Shown one piece after another: positions 1 through 13,000 of a DNA stretch of 64,000 nt (position 1 is the stretch's first letter; each line of letters starts with the position of its first letter). The notes under the pieces are model-generated. The model saw only the letters and a program-made list of their open reading frames with translations. It was not told where the DNA came from and did not search any database. The stretch lies in assembly GCA_030407005.1 (NCBI GenBank), contig JAUDYN010000001.1:2356001-2420000 (forward strand), written 5' to 3'. The stretch is from Desarmillaria ectypa. Its lineage: Eukaryota; Basidiomycota; Agaricomycetes; Agaricales; Physalacriaceae. Position numbers and translations under genes: made by a program.

Positions 1-979
1 CCGTTGTGGACGAGGAACTTCATTGATCGATGGTGCTGTGCCCGCTGTTTGCAAGAAAGGAACCGCATCCGCTGCCTAATTTCTGTATATCTATATTCAT
101 CTATTATTCCTGGGTATTTGTCGTCCTATACGCGGTGACCTCTGTTTCAAGTCTTTACATCTTCTCTGGATCTCGCTTATAGCTTTTTTCTTGGGGATGC
201 GGGGTCTAGAAGTGAGCTGGATATCTCACCGTGTTTATAACGACCGTGTTATCGTGGTCTTATCATTTCGCAGGACATTGTACACTATCGATTGGCGCTT
301 AATCTAGGATATGCATCATTTTAAATGTCTGTCTCATTCCACAGTACACAATACGACATAGTAGGAATCTCCACCTCCACCTCTTCCCTGCGCTTATTAC
401 ATACATGAGGGGTCATCGTTTGAGCCCTACCCGAACTTAGCCGTTGACATTTTGACGTCGGTACTGAAAGAGGGATACAGTAATAGCATCGCCACATCTT
501 CAGATCAATGCGCATTATTATTCTTCGAAGGAAAAACTGACGCTTGGGCAGTGGTGCCATTCAAGGAGTTGAAAACCTTCCGAGCCGGTCGTTTGTTATG
601 CCGCTCATTTGTTCTTTCCATTCTTTCTTCCGTGCCCTCTACTGGCCTTTCCTGGTCTGCAAAGTCATTGTAATGCAGCGAAGACTACCCTTCTCGACTC
701 TCGCTATGATAGGCTGCTATGCTATCCCGAAATGACCTGTCAACACCCAGCAGTCTCAACCTCCAAGAATCGCCTTTTTGAAGAACGAGACTCGGAATGG
801 AATTCTTTCCCGTTAATACGAAGTCGTTCTGTAGCTTGTGTGTTACCATCGTTTCCATGAAAGAAAAACTAACGTCGATGAGGCGTTATAGCGGAGATGG
901 CCAGTTTAAACTGCTACAATTCGATAGTACATATACAAAAAATAAGCAATATAGTTATAGATAACTGTGTGCGCATGCA
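1..979. other. Intergenic; no supported gene
   Basis: Only short overlapping reading frames without family resemblance are present. On the + strand a frame beginning at base 2 stays open to a TAA at 77-79 and could be the 3' end of a gene entering from the left, but nothing identifies it. The rest probably holds 3' flanking sequence of that neighbour and of the BRCT gene that ends at 980. Confidence 0.4.
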
Positions 980-3900
980 TCATGGTTCTGAAAGTTGGAA
1001 AGCTTTGTTGTCCCATTCAACTTCTTGTTTCAGCGCCCCGGTGAGCACAAGCTCTTGGGTGTAGACAGGGAATTGTTGAGCGATGGGTCTCCAGATAGAT
1101 ATATCTTCGGCGCAAGAGATTACATGACGATTCGAACTGCTTTTTAGTATTCTGATTGTCGGCGTTTGAGTCGATATCTGTAGAGAAACGTCAAGATAAT
1201 CCATAAGAGGAAGGCTAGTCAAACCTGGCCGCCAAAAGCTGTAACAACGTTCTTCAAAAGTTTATGATCCACGGATACCTTTGCGGTCACATAGAAGACC
1301 ATTTTCGCAAATAATTGGCCCTTCAATGTCCTCGCTTTCGCTACAGCATGCGAAAGCTGGAAATCATACTTGCGCTCATTGGTCTGATCTTGTAACAGGT
1401 AATCATCCTCGGCTATGCCAAGCAATGAGGTTTATTAACAGCAGTGAAATGACAACGCATCACAGGCGACTCACGAAGCAGTTTGTTGGAAACTACAGAT
1501 TCTATTGCCCATTCAGGAGACAGAATCCAAGGTGAAACCGCTAAAGCGCAAAGAAATTTTTCCGTTCGCACGACGTGTGGTGCAAGGAGATGAGTACACT
1601 CGGATGGTCGAGTCGTTAGCTTGACTCCAAGCTTTGTTAGATGCTATGGACCTTTATCAGACACTGGACGTAAAATGTCATGAAAAGCACCAACCTTGAG
1701 GACATCGTCCGGCAGAGGTACTTGGGTCGTCATGAGCTTCACAACTTTGGATGTTTTCGGCGAGGAAGGAGCGCTGAAAAGGCAATTTAATCTCTACACA
1801 TTTGCCACAAAAAAGGCTCACTTGTGTGTGCTCTGAGATGCCTTTTTCTTTCCTTTCATATGTGCGACTGGCTTTTGATCTGGCTCCTCAACCTGCTTGG
1901 CAGCATGAAACGTGCCTCCGGAAGTCTTGTCGTCGTCATCGTCGCTATTATTGTTATTGAGGACGTGTTGTCTGGTCTTTTGTGGTCTGTTGCGTGGTAC
2001 AGGGCGCGCGGCGTCATCTTCCTCGTTCCCTGATTCATTTGACCCGTCCTTGCCCTTTTCTGAACCAGTTGATAGTCTTCCTTTCTTTTTGGGTTTGGAG
2101 TCATTCTCAAGGTCAGTGTCGCTGAGTGTGCCAGACGTTCGTTTCTTTCTCTTTGACGTGTCATCGACGAGGCTTTTCCTTGACCTGCGTCGCATCTCCT
2201 GCTGGAAATTAACAACGTCTGGCATGACGGTATTCTTCAGTCGCTGATACGCTTTTGCAGCAGCGCTTCTTTTCATTCTAGGCGACATCTCCGGTACAGC
2301 GGAGAGAGGCGAACTGTTCTTCGAAAATGGGGCGGCTGGCTTCGGCTCTGAACCCGAAGCTAGAGTACCTCTTCGTTCCTCCGCAGTGATGTGAAGACTC
2401 GCGTCATGACCCAAAGGTGTGTGTACATTCTGGATGGACACAGCATTTATGACAGCGGACTTGGGCGTAATGGTCACCGGGGGCATCAAAACGGACACCA
2501 CTCTTTTGAGAGGAGTTGAAATGGGTGCTGTTTTAGTCCGTGGTCGTGCCTCGACCGTTGGCGCAGTAGGTCCCGACCGAGTGGATCTACGACGACCGTC
2601 GTGGATAGAAGTGGTTTTCATGGAGACCTCTGGTTCATCGCCGGTTTCGATGGTTGTAAGATTCGAGACGTCCATTGAATTGCTCTTCCTGCGTGTCCGA
2701 TTAGCCTTCTGTGGGGTCGATTTAGAGGGTCCACTTTTCTGCACTTCTGCGCTGTCAGCGGTTATTTCTAGAGGCAATTGCTTCCGCTTCTTGATTCTCT
2801 TCATCTGAGGTTCAGGACTGTCGCTGATGTCCAGAACCTTATCAGCGATATCGACATTTATGTGACTGGGTATCGGTGCTGCACTTATTTCGACTGCTCG
2901 GCGATCAGCAGTTAGCGTATTGTTCGTATCCGGCCTGGTCAAAGACGAATTGTCTGCTTTGCGCGGGGACAGGTGTAATTTTGACGCAGGCTTCGGCCTG
3001 TCCTCTCGATCCGGTTTCCAAAGTATTGCAGGGGCATCGTTCATCGAGACGTCTCCGTCCGCGTCGGGGACAGGCAGGGTGACAAATTCGGCAACTTCTG
3101 TTGCATCCCCGACACCGTTTTCCATCCCGATGGATCCCCTCTGCAACGCTTGGAGATATTCTCGATCTTCCATCTCTTCGCGTTCCAATTCGGCCAAATC
3201 TTCGACGACCCTTCCTACACCTCTTCGACCTAAGAGCTGGGAAAAGTCCATGTTGGGTGCAAACCCGATATACTTGTCCAATCCTACAGTCAGATTTCTC
3301 CATTTGATAAAACAATCTTCCAGCCAAGTGTGATTCACAACTGGTATAGACCAGGCTTGAGCTTTCGTGACTTTGACCCCTGTTTGACTATTTACGTAGA
3401 ACTATTAAGAGCCGTAAGATGGTGTAGGGTGATATCGACCTACTAAGCTGCAATGACCACAGTGTTAGCACCCGACATATTGGCTGTGAAGGATGCACCC
3501 ATGGTATCTATTAGCTTCTTGAGATAATCTCGTGTTTCGCCAGTATAGTTGGTGACAGTAATGATCTAATGAGATCAGAGTATGTACCAACCTCACCACA
3601 GTAAATACATACATGGGATGAAAATCCTTCAACAGGCTTCCTAGGAATGGGGTAATGGAGTAGTTGATCCACCGGTCTGGAAAGGGTACCGGTCGCTTGG
3701 ACATTAAAAACCCAAGCGAGGGTGCCAATCGTCTTGCCAGTTCGCGCGGCCTAAAACCATCTTTAGGGCAAAAGTATACATAATAATCAAAACCAACTGG
3801 CCTTGAAATATGATTTTCCACTGCGAAACCTTGTAATATAAACATCGCAAAATTCCACATTTACTAACTCTTCCTCTTCATCGCCGTCGCCATTGTTAGA

Positions 3901-4863
3901 GCAGTATTCCAGGATAGTCCCTTGAGCCATACGGATGCTTTTTTCAACGGCCTCGCGTCTACCCTCGCTCAATTCTAGACTCGTACTTAACAAGACGCGT
4001 CGTCTTTCCCAGACATTTTTGACAGAAATACCAGAGGGATCGGAGTCTGGTCTCAAAAGAGCTGTCTTGTACAGCACCTTCTTGTCTGGATCCAACTTGC
4101 GCATCTTCTTTGCATCGTCCAAATTGCTCTGTTGCGTGTCCTTGAGATATGACGGATCTGGCCATTGATAAATCGCGACATCAAGACTTCCCATTCCAAG
4201 CCGAATGACATCGTCGAACCAATGGGGTAGAATAATGTTGATATGAGTGACCTCTTGATACTGCATCGCAGTTTTGTACTTGTCGGACGAACACGAGACA
4301 GCGAACAAATGGGTAACGTCCCGCGTCAGTCCTAATCGCCATTGGCCACCCAGCGCTGTGATTCCAGCGGACAGCGTTTCTATGTCTGCTGTTGACAGCT
4401 GAAAAGGCTTGGAAGTTAAATAGGGAGAGGGTAGAGTAGATATATGCACGCACATCGGCAGAACATGCAACGACACCGGAGAATAAGAAAGCAGGATCTG
4501 GTGAGTAGTACGCTGTTCTAGAGCCACTATCAGACGTTTCGTGAAGAAGAGGAGTCGATGCCTACCGTTGGAGCTTTCCCATCGTTAATGAGCGGTCGAC
4601 CCATAGATCCTACGCGACAAAGCTCGAGACTGAAGAAGAAACTTGTTTTATGTATGAGTCACACGCACCGTTACAACAGCTATAGCGTCATCAACGTCCT
4701 GCCAGCATTCAAAGCGATTGGTGTTGGTGATGATGTGAGTGGCTTCATTTATGGAATCGACAGCGACCGCGCCATTTTGATTGAGACCAAGTCGAAGTTC
4801 CGCTGCACGATCCTCTGGAAATGATGATGGCAAGAAATACTTGATGTCTTGGAATAGCGACAT
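980..4863 (-). CDS. Multi-BRCT DNA damage response scaffold, Rtt107/Brc1-like
   Basis: The family (S. cerevisiae Rtt107, S. pombe Brc1) is a nuclear scaffold that binds gamma-H2A and helps stalled replication forks. I place the start at 4863, giving MSLFQDIKYFLPSSF, which opens the first BRCT domain. The frame is not closed upstream: a longer start at 5019 exists but reads poorly. A second BRCT follows near 4230-4410 (ending with HWFDDVIRLG), then further BRCT-like blocks near 3640-3760 and around 3250-3330 (HTWLEDCFIKWR). A long disordered, Lys/Arg and Ser-rich linker with NLS-like clusters spans about 1840-3200. Two closing BRCT repeats lie at about 1000-1790; the last contains HVISCAEDISIW and QELVLTGALKQEVEW, as in Brc1/Rtt107 BRCT6. 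Several short introns separate these blocks. Its start faces the isoleucyl-tRNA synthetase gene across about 230 bp. Family call is firm; exact exon borders and the ortholog name are less certain. Confidence 0.8.
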
Positions 4864-5092
4864 GAACGTTGTAGCCAAGGCGCGCCAGGCCCTCAGACTC
4901 AACGTCGCGAGTGTCACAGTCTCGTGACTCATACAATTATTGAAACAATTATTTTGCTGAGATCGGCATTCGCCGGCTGCAACCACTAATTGAATAAGTA
5001 GAATTTTCTGCGGAGTCATCTTGATTCTATCTGATATTGTGACGATCCTCTCCTTGGACGAGCGGCAAGAATACCGTTCCTCGATATCAAGG

Positions 5093-8000
5093 ATGACGTT
5101 TCCACCTCATGACAGTCAGTTTATTTCTTTAGACATCTGACTAGAAACTGTACCAACATTCTCTAGTCTCTGCACAGTTTGATTTTCCGGGGGAGGAGGA
5201 GAAGGTTCTGGCCTTTTGGAAAGAGATAGACGCGTTTCGGACGAGCATGAAGCTTTCCGAAGGCAAACCGGTGTTTTCGTTCTACGACGGCCCCCCCTTT
5301 GCGACCGGTCTACCTCATTACGGTCATCTCCTCGCTGGCACCATCAAGGTGAGCTCTCCGCTACACGTGTGCTTGCATTTTTACTCTTGTAATTCAAGGA
5401 CATTGTCACACGACATGCGCATGCCAGCGGCCACCATGTTCCTCGTCGGTTTGGCTGGGATACGCATGGTCTTCCCGTCGAGCACGAGATCGATAAACGC
5501 CTCAATATCACTGGAAAGGCCGATGTCTTGGAACTTGGGATTGAGAAATACAATGCTGAATGTCGAAGCATCGTTATGCGTTATTCCTCAGAGTGGAGAA
5601 ACACTGTGGAACGAATGGGACGATGGATCGATTTTGATAATGACTACAAGACACTGAATATCTCATTCATGGAGTCGGTTTGGTGGGCCTTTCACGAACT
5701 TTTCAAGAAAGGGATGGTCTATCGTGGTCTAAAAGTCATGCCTTATTCAACCGGTCTCACGACACCTTTGTCCAACTTTGAAGCAGGCTTAGATTATAGA
5801 GATGTAAATGATCCTGCAGGCAGGTTATCTCCCTTTCCATGCAAAAAGACTCTAAGATAGCAATGACAGTCACTGTCGCATTCCCCCTTGTGGATGATCC
5901 TTGCACATCGCTGTTGGCATGGACCACCACTCCGTGGACATTGCCATCCAATCTTGCGCTATGCGTCCACCCCGACTTCACCTATGTCAAAATCCATGAT
6001 CAGGCCAGAGATCAGAATTTCATACTTTTCGAAGGCCTGCTGTCCACACTTTATAAAGATCCCAAGAAAGCCAAATTCAAGAAGATTGGACAGTTCCTTG
6101 GTGCAGATATGAAAGGATGGAGATATGTACCGTTGTTTGAGTACTTCACTGAGAAGGTATTGTATCTACCTGGCGCTAGTTGATTGATGCGTACTCAACT
6201 CCTTCAGTTTGAAGATAAAGCTTTCAGGGTGGTAGTGGACACCTATGTTACTGCAGCAGACGGCACCGGCATCGTTCACCAGGCCCCCGCTTTCGGTGAA
6301 GATGACCACCGGATCGCTGTAGCTCATGACGTTCTTCGTCCTGATGAAATGCCACCTTGCCCGATTGATGACGCCGGAAGGTTCACAAAAGAGGTCCCTG
6401 ACTTCGCTGGTGATCACGTCAAGGTGGGGACACATCTTTGTGTGTGGAAGAAATCTCACAAGTTACCCAGGCTGCAGATAGCAAAATCCAAAAGATCCTC
6501 AAGGCAAAAGGTCGGCTCATAGTGCAGTCAACAATCAAACACTCTTATCCCTTCTGCTGGCGGTGCGTATCCTCTTTTTAAATCAGCTCCTCTGTTTCCT
6601 AAAAATGACTTGCAGGTCTGGGACGCCCCTGATTTACCGTGCAGTGCCTGCGTGGTTCGTTCGTGTAACGCCCATTGTTGATGACCTCGTGAGGAACAAC
6701 CAAGAAACTCTATGGTCTGCCTTGTGTCTCTGCCTCTTTTTTGCTCGTTCAACTTCGTTTCAGGGTTCCACAAAGTGTCGGGGATGGCAGATTTGGAAAC
6801 TGGATAGCCAATGCTCGCGATTGGAATGTATCCCGAAATCGTTATTGGGGAACACCCATTCCCCTGTGGACGAGTGAGGATCTGGAAGAGGTTTGTGCAT
6901 TTCTACGTCGTAACGTCATGCTGACCTTGCTCCAGATTGTGTGTGTAGGGTCTGTCGAGGAGCTCGAAAGGCTATCAGGCAGGACAGGGATCAAAGATCT
7001 GCATAGAGAGAGCATTGATGACATCACCATCCCGTCATTTAAAGGAAAAGGTGTACTGAAACGCATCGAGGAAGTATTTGACTGCTGGTTTGAGTCTGGC
7101 AGGTGCGTTATATCTTCTACTTGGCCAAGGATGCGTATCTGAACTTGCGCAGCATGCCCTACGCCCAGCTCCACTACCCTTTTGAAAATCAGGACCTTTT
7201 CGAGAAAACTTTTCCCGCCCATTTTGTTTCCGAGGGCATTGATCAGACACGGGGTTGGTTCTACACTCTTCTTGTGCTCTCAACACATCTCTTTGGGCGC
7301 GCGCCGTGGAAGAATCTGATTGTAACTGGTCTCGTGCTTGCAGCGTAAGTAGAAATTGCTTTTTTCCCGTACACAATCATTTCACGGCAACCGGATAGTG
7401 ATGGAAAGAAAATGAGCAAGAGCTTGAGAAATTATCCTGACCCCAATATTATCATCGATAAATACGGAGCGGATGCCACACGGTAAGTGAAATACATGAA
7501 GTATTGCATGTGACTTAATGCGTAATATTGGACAGCATGTTCTTGGTCAACTCGCCAATTGTGAGAGGCGACAACCTCAGATTCCGTGAAGAGGGTGTCC
7601 GCGAAGTCATTTCCCGAGTCTTACTTCCATGGCTCAATTCGTTCCGATTCTTCCTCGGTCAAGTTGCACTATTAAAGAAGGCCAGCGGCGTCGACTTCAT
7701 GTACAACGCACAGGCACCATTGCCGAATAATGTCATGGATCGCTGGATCCTTGCACGTTGTCAGTCTTTGATCAAATTGGTAACGGAAGAGATGGCTGCA
7801 TACCGACTATACACCATCATCCCTCGCCTCCTTGATCTGGTCGATGAGCTGACAAACTGGTATATCCGTTTCAACCGGAAACGCCTGAAGGGCGAAAATG
7901 GAATTGAAGACACGTTAGCTGCTCTCAATACATTGTTTGAAACTCTGTTCACTCTCTGTCGAACCATGGTATGTGAACTACGCGTTTTTCTCGGTCGTTG

Positions 8001-8984
8001 CTTATATGTGGCGCTCCTAGTCATCGTATACACCATTTCTGACGGAGAATATCTACCAATCTCTCCGCAGCTTCATTTCGGTGGACCCGACTGGGGGAGA
8101 TACTCGCTCGATCCATTTCGTCAGCTTCCCTGAAATCAAAGAGGAGTACTTTGATGCCGAAATTGAAAGGCAGGTCAGACGTATGCAATCAGTCATCGAA
8201 TTGACCCGGAACATTCGCGAAAAAAATAATCTCTCGTTAAAGGTACGCTGTCTCTGGATCTTGCCACAAAATCTATCTTACGCTTTCCTAGACACCGTTG
8301 AAGGAACTACTTGTGTTCCATCCCGAAGCGCAATATCATGCTGACGTGAAACCGCTGCAGGATTATATCCAATCTGAACTCAATGTACGCGATGTTATCT
8401 TCAGTTCTGACGAGACACTGTCAGGCGTGCGGTACCGCGCAGTTGCTGATTGGCCTGTCTTGGGACGGAAACTCCGAAAGGATCTTGGTCGAGTGAAAAA
8501 TGCATTGCCGGACGTACCGAGTGATGCTGTCAAGGAGTACCTCACCGCAGGCACCCTTTTGGTTGACGGTATTGAACTGGTAACTGGTGATTTGACCGTG
8601 CAACGATATCTGGAGCTTCCATCCAGCGCTCAGGGCCAATACGGAACGCACACCGATAATGATGTCGTTGTGAGGCTTGACATACAGGTTCATGCCGATC
8701 TACAGGGCGAGTGGTTGGCTCGAGAGTTTACCAACCGGGTTCAGAAGCTGCGAAAAAAAGCAGGTCTACAAGCGACGGATGATGTGGACATCCTCTATCT
8801 CTTCTCCGAGGGCTCTGGATCAGAGATCACAGCTGCCTTGCATGAACACACGGACTTAATCAAGCGGACCATAGGCAGCGCACCAGTAGAGAGGAAAGAA
8901 GAAAGCAAGAGTGGCGCAGTGCTTATCGAAGAGGCACAAGAAGTGGCGGACGTGAAATTTATGTTGTACTTGGTCAGGCCATAG
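5093..8984 (+). CDS. ILS1: Cytosolic isoleucyl-tRNA synthetase
   Basis: Charges tRNA-Ile with isoleucine in the cytosol (class Ia synthetase). ATG at 5093 opens a 22-nt exon, an intron at 5115-5166 follows, and translation then gives [21 protein letters not shown], typical of the eukaryotic N-terminus. The HIGH-type signature is HYGH (about 5308-5320). The CP1 editing domain follows ([18 protein letters not shown]), then [19 protein letters not shown] and the [11 protein letters not shown] block. KMSKS is intact near 7415 ([15 protein letters not shown]), with YGADATR in the next exon. The anticodon-binding domain includes [12 protein letters not shown] and [16 protein letters not shown]. The coding sequence ends at the TAG at 8982-8984 and has about ten or more short introns. 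One intron, 5820-5869, best fits a GC donor. No organelle targeting peptide is visible. Confidence 0.96.
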
Positions 8985-9080
8985 ACGTCGCTAGTCAGAA
9001 GCAGTGAAAGAAAGCTTGTATTACAATAGAATTAAGTGAGAATATATATGTTGCGGGTGTAACGTTGGATCGAGAAATCG

Positions 9081-9837
9081 CTATTTCTTAGTCGTACCGA
9101 AGCCTCCAAAACCCATCATATCCATCAAGTCATTGTCTTGACCTCCTGATACCTCCTTGGCGACCTCCAGACGTGCCTTTTCTTTCTCTGCTTTCTTCTG
9201 CGCTTTCTTTTCTTCCCGCAGAGCTAACTCCTTCGCCCTAACTTCAGCCAGCCGCTGATCAAAGTCAAATGCCTTTGCTGACACGGAATCCTTCGTTCTT
9301 TCTCGCAAAAGGGCTATGCGGGCTCGAACTTGTTCCAGCGTAGAACGTTCGAGTTTTGTAGTCTGTCCGATTGCCCGTAAGTCTGGAAGTGAGCTTTAGC
9401 GATGCTACGGGTCGTTGGAGGCATGTTTCACTGACGAGCTCTGCTGTTGACATGGTCGAGGTAACTCGTAGTATCTTTGTATGTTCGATTACATGTCTCG
9501 CAATAGAATCCAGGCTGCCCGGGACCTCGTCCTCCTGGATTCTGTACAACCATCGTTTTATTGAGATTTTTATCGAGCTCTAAGGACCCTTCTCGTTGCT
9601 TCATCAGCTCTGTTGGCTTTGGAAGATCGTCGCGACGAGCCGTTTTCCGTGGTCTCTTGCCTGCGATAGTAGTCAGAATAATATCACTTTGTGCTTAAAG
9701 GTCGCACCTTTCTTCATCCGTTCTTCATTGTCCTGCATGCGCTCCTTCTCTTCTAGATCACGCTTCCGTGCCTTTTCCGCATATTCTTCCTTGTCCCATT
9801 TTTTCCTGAAGTCTGTATCTGACGCTTTCGCTGCCAT
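9081..9837 (-). CDS. SNU23: U4/U6.U5 tri-snRNP zinc-finger protein, Snu23/ZMAT2 family
   Basis: Component of the precatalytic spliceosome (B complex). The start at 9837 gives MAAKASDTDFRKKWDKEEY, which matches the conserved N-terminus of ZMAT2/Snu23. A basic coiled segment follows, then one matrin-type C2H2 finger, FYCETCNRTYKDTTSYLDH, with the second His in NSRAHL (C-x2-C-x12-H-x5-H). After LERSTLEQVRARIALLRERTK comes a Lys/Glu-rich coiled coil, and the protein ends MGFGGFGTTKK. A Gly-Phe end of this kind is usual for the family. At least three short introns interrupt it. It faces the CCCH/AAA+ gene across about 218 bp. Confidence 0.92.
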
Positions 9838-10055
9838 GATAGTGTAAAGATTGATTACGTTATCCTGATGACAGCTAACGCGTGACACCTTTGCCAAAAC
9901 GGGCAAAACGGTCATTTCTTGTTGAACGCTGGTATGTTTACCTGGAATACAGGTTCAACACGGTACTAAAGGACACTTACTACTCTGCAACATTTCAAGG
10001 CCTTCGTATTTTCTCTTTATACACGTAGAAGCGCATTTCGTGCCGATGTCTGGTC

Positions 10056-13000
10056 ATGTCTTTGCAAGAACCCTTATGGCGAGTAAAGAGTAAGCGGTGG
10101 TTTATCTTTTCTTTTGACGTCGGCCTAATCGCTCCCTACAGCACGCCCGTGCCCATTTTATCGGCAAGGAAACTGCATATTTTCTGCCAATTGTAACTTC
10201 CTCCACATCGAAAACGAATGGGGCCCGCATGAAACTACCCTGGTCGCGCCAGAACCATACCCGTCCCAGATTCTGCCGGCCAAGATCACGCCAGGCAAGA
10301 GCATAGAACAAGTACCAACGAAGGCCTTGTACCATCCTACACAGATTTCCGAGCTACTTGATGTTTTGCAAGACGCCATTGAGGACACTTCCGATGGTAT
10401 TTTGATGGCAGTTTCAAATAAGCAAACGGAGAATCCGGGAGGAACCTCAGATTTGGTCGAGCCTGTAACGTATGGACACAGTGATATTTTTCCCGGTCAT
10501 ATTACAGCCGTTCCTCCTACTTCCAACACCACCGATGTTTACTCTGAGTTTGACGTTAAGGACGCCATCCATCCAATTCGTTCCCTTGCCTTAGAGGAGG
10601 CACCTTCCTTTATGCCCTTTCCCTGTCCTTCTCCTGACATTCCTGTTTTTCCACATACGGAGCTTCACCTGTCGGACACTCCTAATCTTCTCTCTCCAGT
10701 CAATCTTCCCGACCTCCAACTGAAATCGTTTTTCCGAGACTATCATGACTCTTCCATCCGCGATGAGCACATTTCTGACAGTTGGTCTACACCTATGCCC
10801 CTTGCTATGTCTCCCCCCGTTAGCCCCGCTCCTACGTCCACTTTTGACCTCCTATCGTCCCCATTTCGTTCTCCCTCATCACGCATCATGTCCCCAAACT
10901 TCGCTGCGTTCTTTCATCGGCTACACCCGATATCCCCGGCTCCTAATCGTGCTAACTTTGATGCCCCAGATCTTAGTCTAGACACATTAGATTCTCCAGT
11001 GTCTGATGGCCCAGACATGTCAGGTTCCAACGGCCTTAATGTGCAACTATCCAGTGTTACAAGGTCTCCAGATTCTGAGGATGTATTTGGGTCTCCAATC
11101 ATTCAGCTAGAGCCAAGCGCAGTGGGATGCGCCAGTCCTGATCAATACGACAATTCAAATGAAGAACGGTCAGGTGTCATATGGTCCGCGCATGACCGCG
11201 ACATTTCCGCTTTGCCGGCATCTCCAATTCACGACGTAGTACAAGCGCCCTCGTTGGCAATTGGAACTGAGCTACTGGATGAAGAATTGAACGAGGACAA
11301 CGTTTCTGATGGCAGTCCGACCGCTCGACTAGCCTATTTCGATGAGCCTACCTTTTCAACCAGTCAAGACGATACAGTTACCGTACTGTACAGCCCTTAT
11401 TCAGGTTTGGATTCATCGAACAGGAAGATAGCAAGTAGCACGAGGTCTCCCACGCAAATTTCATCGAAGGACTCGTCCCCTTTGATCACAGCATCCACCT
11501 CCGCCCCTTTGAGAAGTCGAGTTTTCACACCACCACCTCGAGAGTTTTGCCAACGGTCCAGTAATGCTGTGAGCTCGCCGTTGTCATCACCCCCTACGTC
11601 AATCGATTCTCCATCACAATATCATGCTGTGTCCAGAACTTTACCAGTGTTCGATCCACATCTCTCAGTTCGCAGTCCGTCGTCAGAGGCAAATGCACCG
11701 TCAATGCTGACGTCAAATAACATACCCTTGACTCGACAAGCTGCAATCCTGCAGACGCCTTCAAAACCAGTAGAATCTCCTGTGTCCTTATCTCCCGTAC
11801 CATCGTCGTCTTCTCGTTACGAAGGCGAAATAACTGGTGATGCCAAATTGCTAAGCCGTAGAAGGTCGTCACATGAGGGGGAGTCTCAGGTGCCTTCCTC
11901 AACTAAGGTCCCCTTCGGATTCAGGAAATCCTTTGTGCTGGTTCGTCGTGTTATACATTACCGGTAACACAAATTAATATTTTGTGTAGGGTGGGTCTCG
12001 AAACTCGTCCCTTATGATGAATCGAATGTCAAGAGTCGCTTCGTCGAGAGACTTGACGACTGATTCGTTACGAGAACAGTCACCGAAATCGCTCTCCACT
12101 GAGCTTGACTGCAGTGGCCTTAAACCTCTCAGATTAGTGCGTACCTTGTAAGATATAACTAAACAGCCGCTTGAATCACTTTCTCAGTCTACTATCTTAA
12201 CAGCTAAATCCGCATCTGTATCCCCGTCAACGTCAACGTTTATTTCAGGTTCGGACGCATTTATCATTTAAAGTAACCGTGCACTGACAGCAGGACAAAG
12301 GGAATTCACATCGTACATCGTTAATATCAACAACTGTATCATCAAATTCTTCATCGTTAAACAAATTTTCGGTATTATCATGCCATTATCTCCTGTGTGA
12401 TGTCTCGTTCTTAATAGCCATTTATAGCTTTCACATCCCTCGCATACATCGGAATACAATCATAATTTAGTACCTCCTAGCACAACATCATTATTATCCG
12501 CACATGTTGCCACCAATTCCCCTACGTCTGAACCAAAATCAGCCCCTTTGGTCCGCCCTGATGATTGGATGAGTAGTCCACATTCTTCCCAGGGGAGAAG
12601 GAACCATTTCTCTGTCTTGAGTAGGCTTTCTGAACCCCCTTCAAGTCCTCAGTCCTTACAGGAAGTCAGCACAAACGAGCCGCAGGCCCGCGACACTGAC
12701 AATTATACCATTCGACGTCCAATATCCATAGGTACACCTACGCCTCCTATACCACTACCATCTCGTCCTCTTTCATCTTCTCTCACGACCCCTCGGCCTT
12801 CACTTATGTTTGCCATTGCCAGTGACGATGTTCAACAAGTCCGTCAAGTGCTGGAGCATGGCGAAGCTAGCCCAAATGACAATGCAGGACCTCAATCGGC
12901 TTTGGCCTTTGCTATTACGAATAATCAGTTGTCGCAAAGGCTAGAGATTGTAAAGACTTTACTAGCTTTCGGCGCTGATACTTGTTCGCTTAACAAGGAG

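Noticed and set aside
1912..3333. Several + strand frames of 68-137 residues
   Set aside because: They are shadows of the long disordered exon of the BRCT protein on the minus strand.
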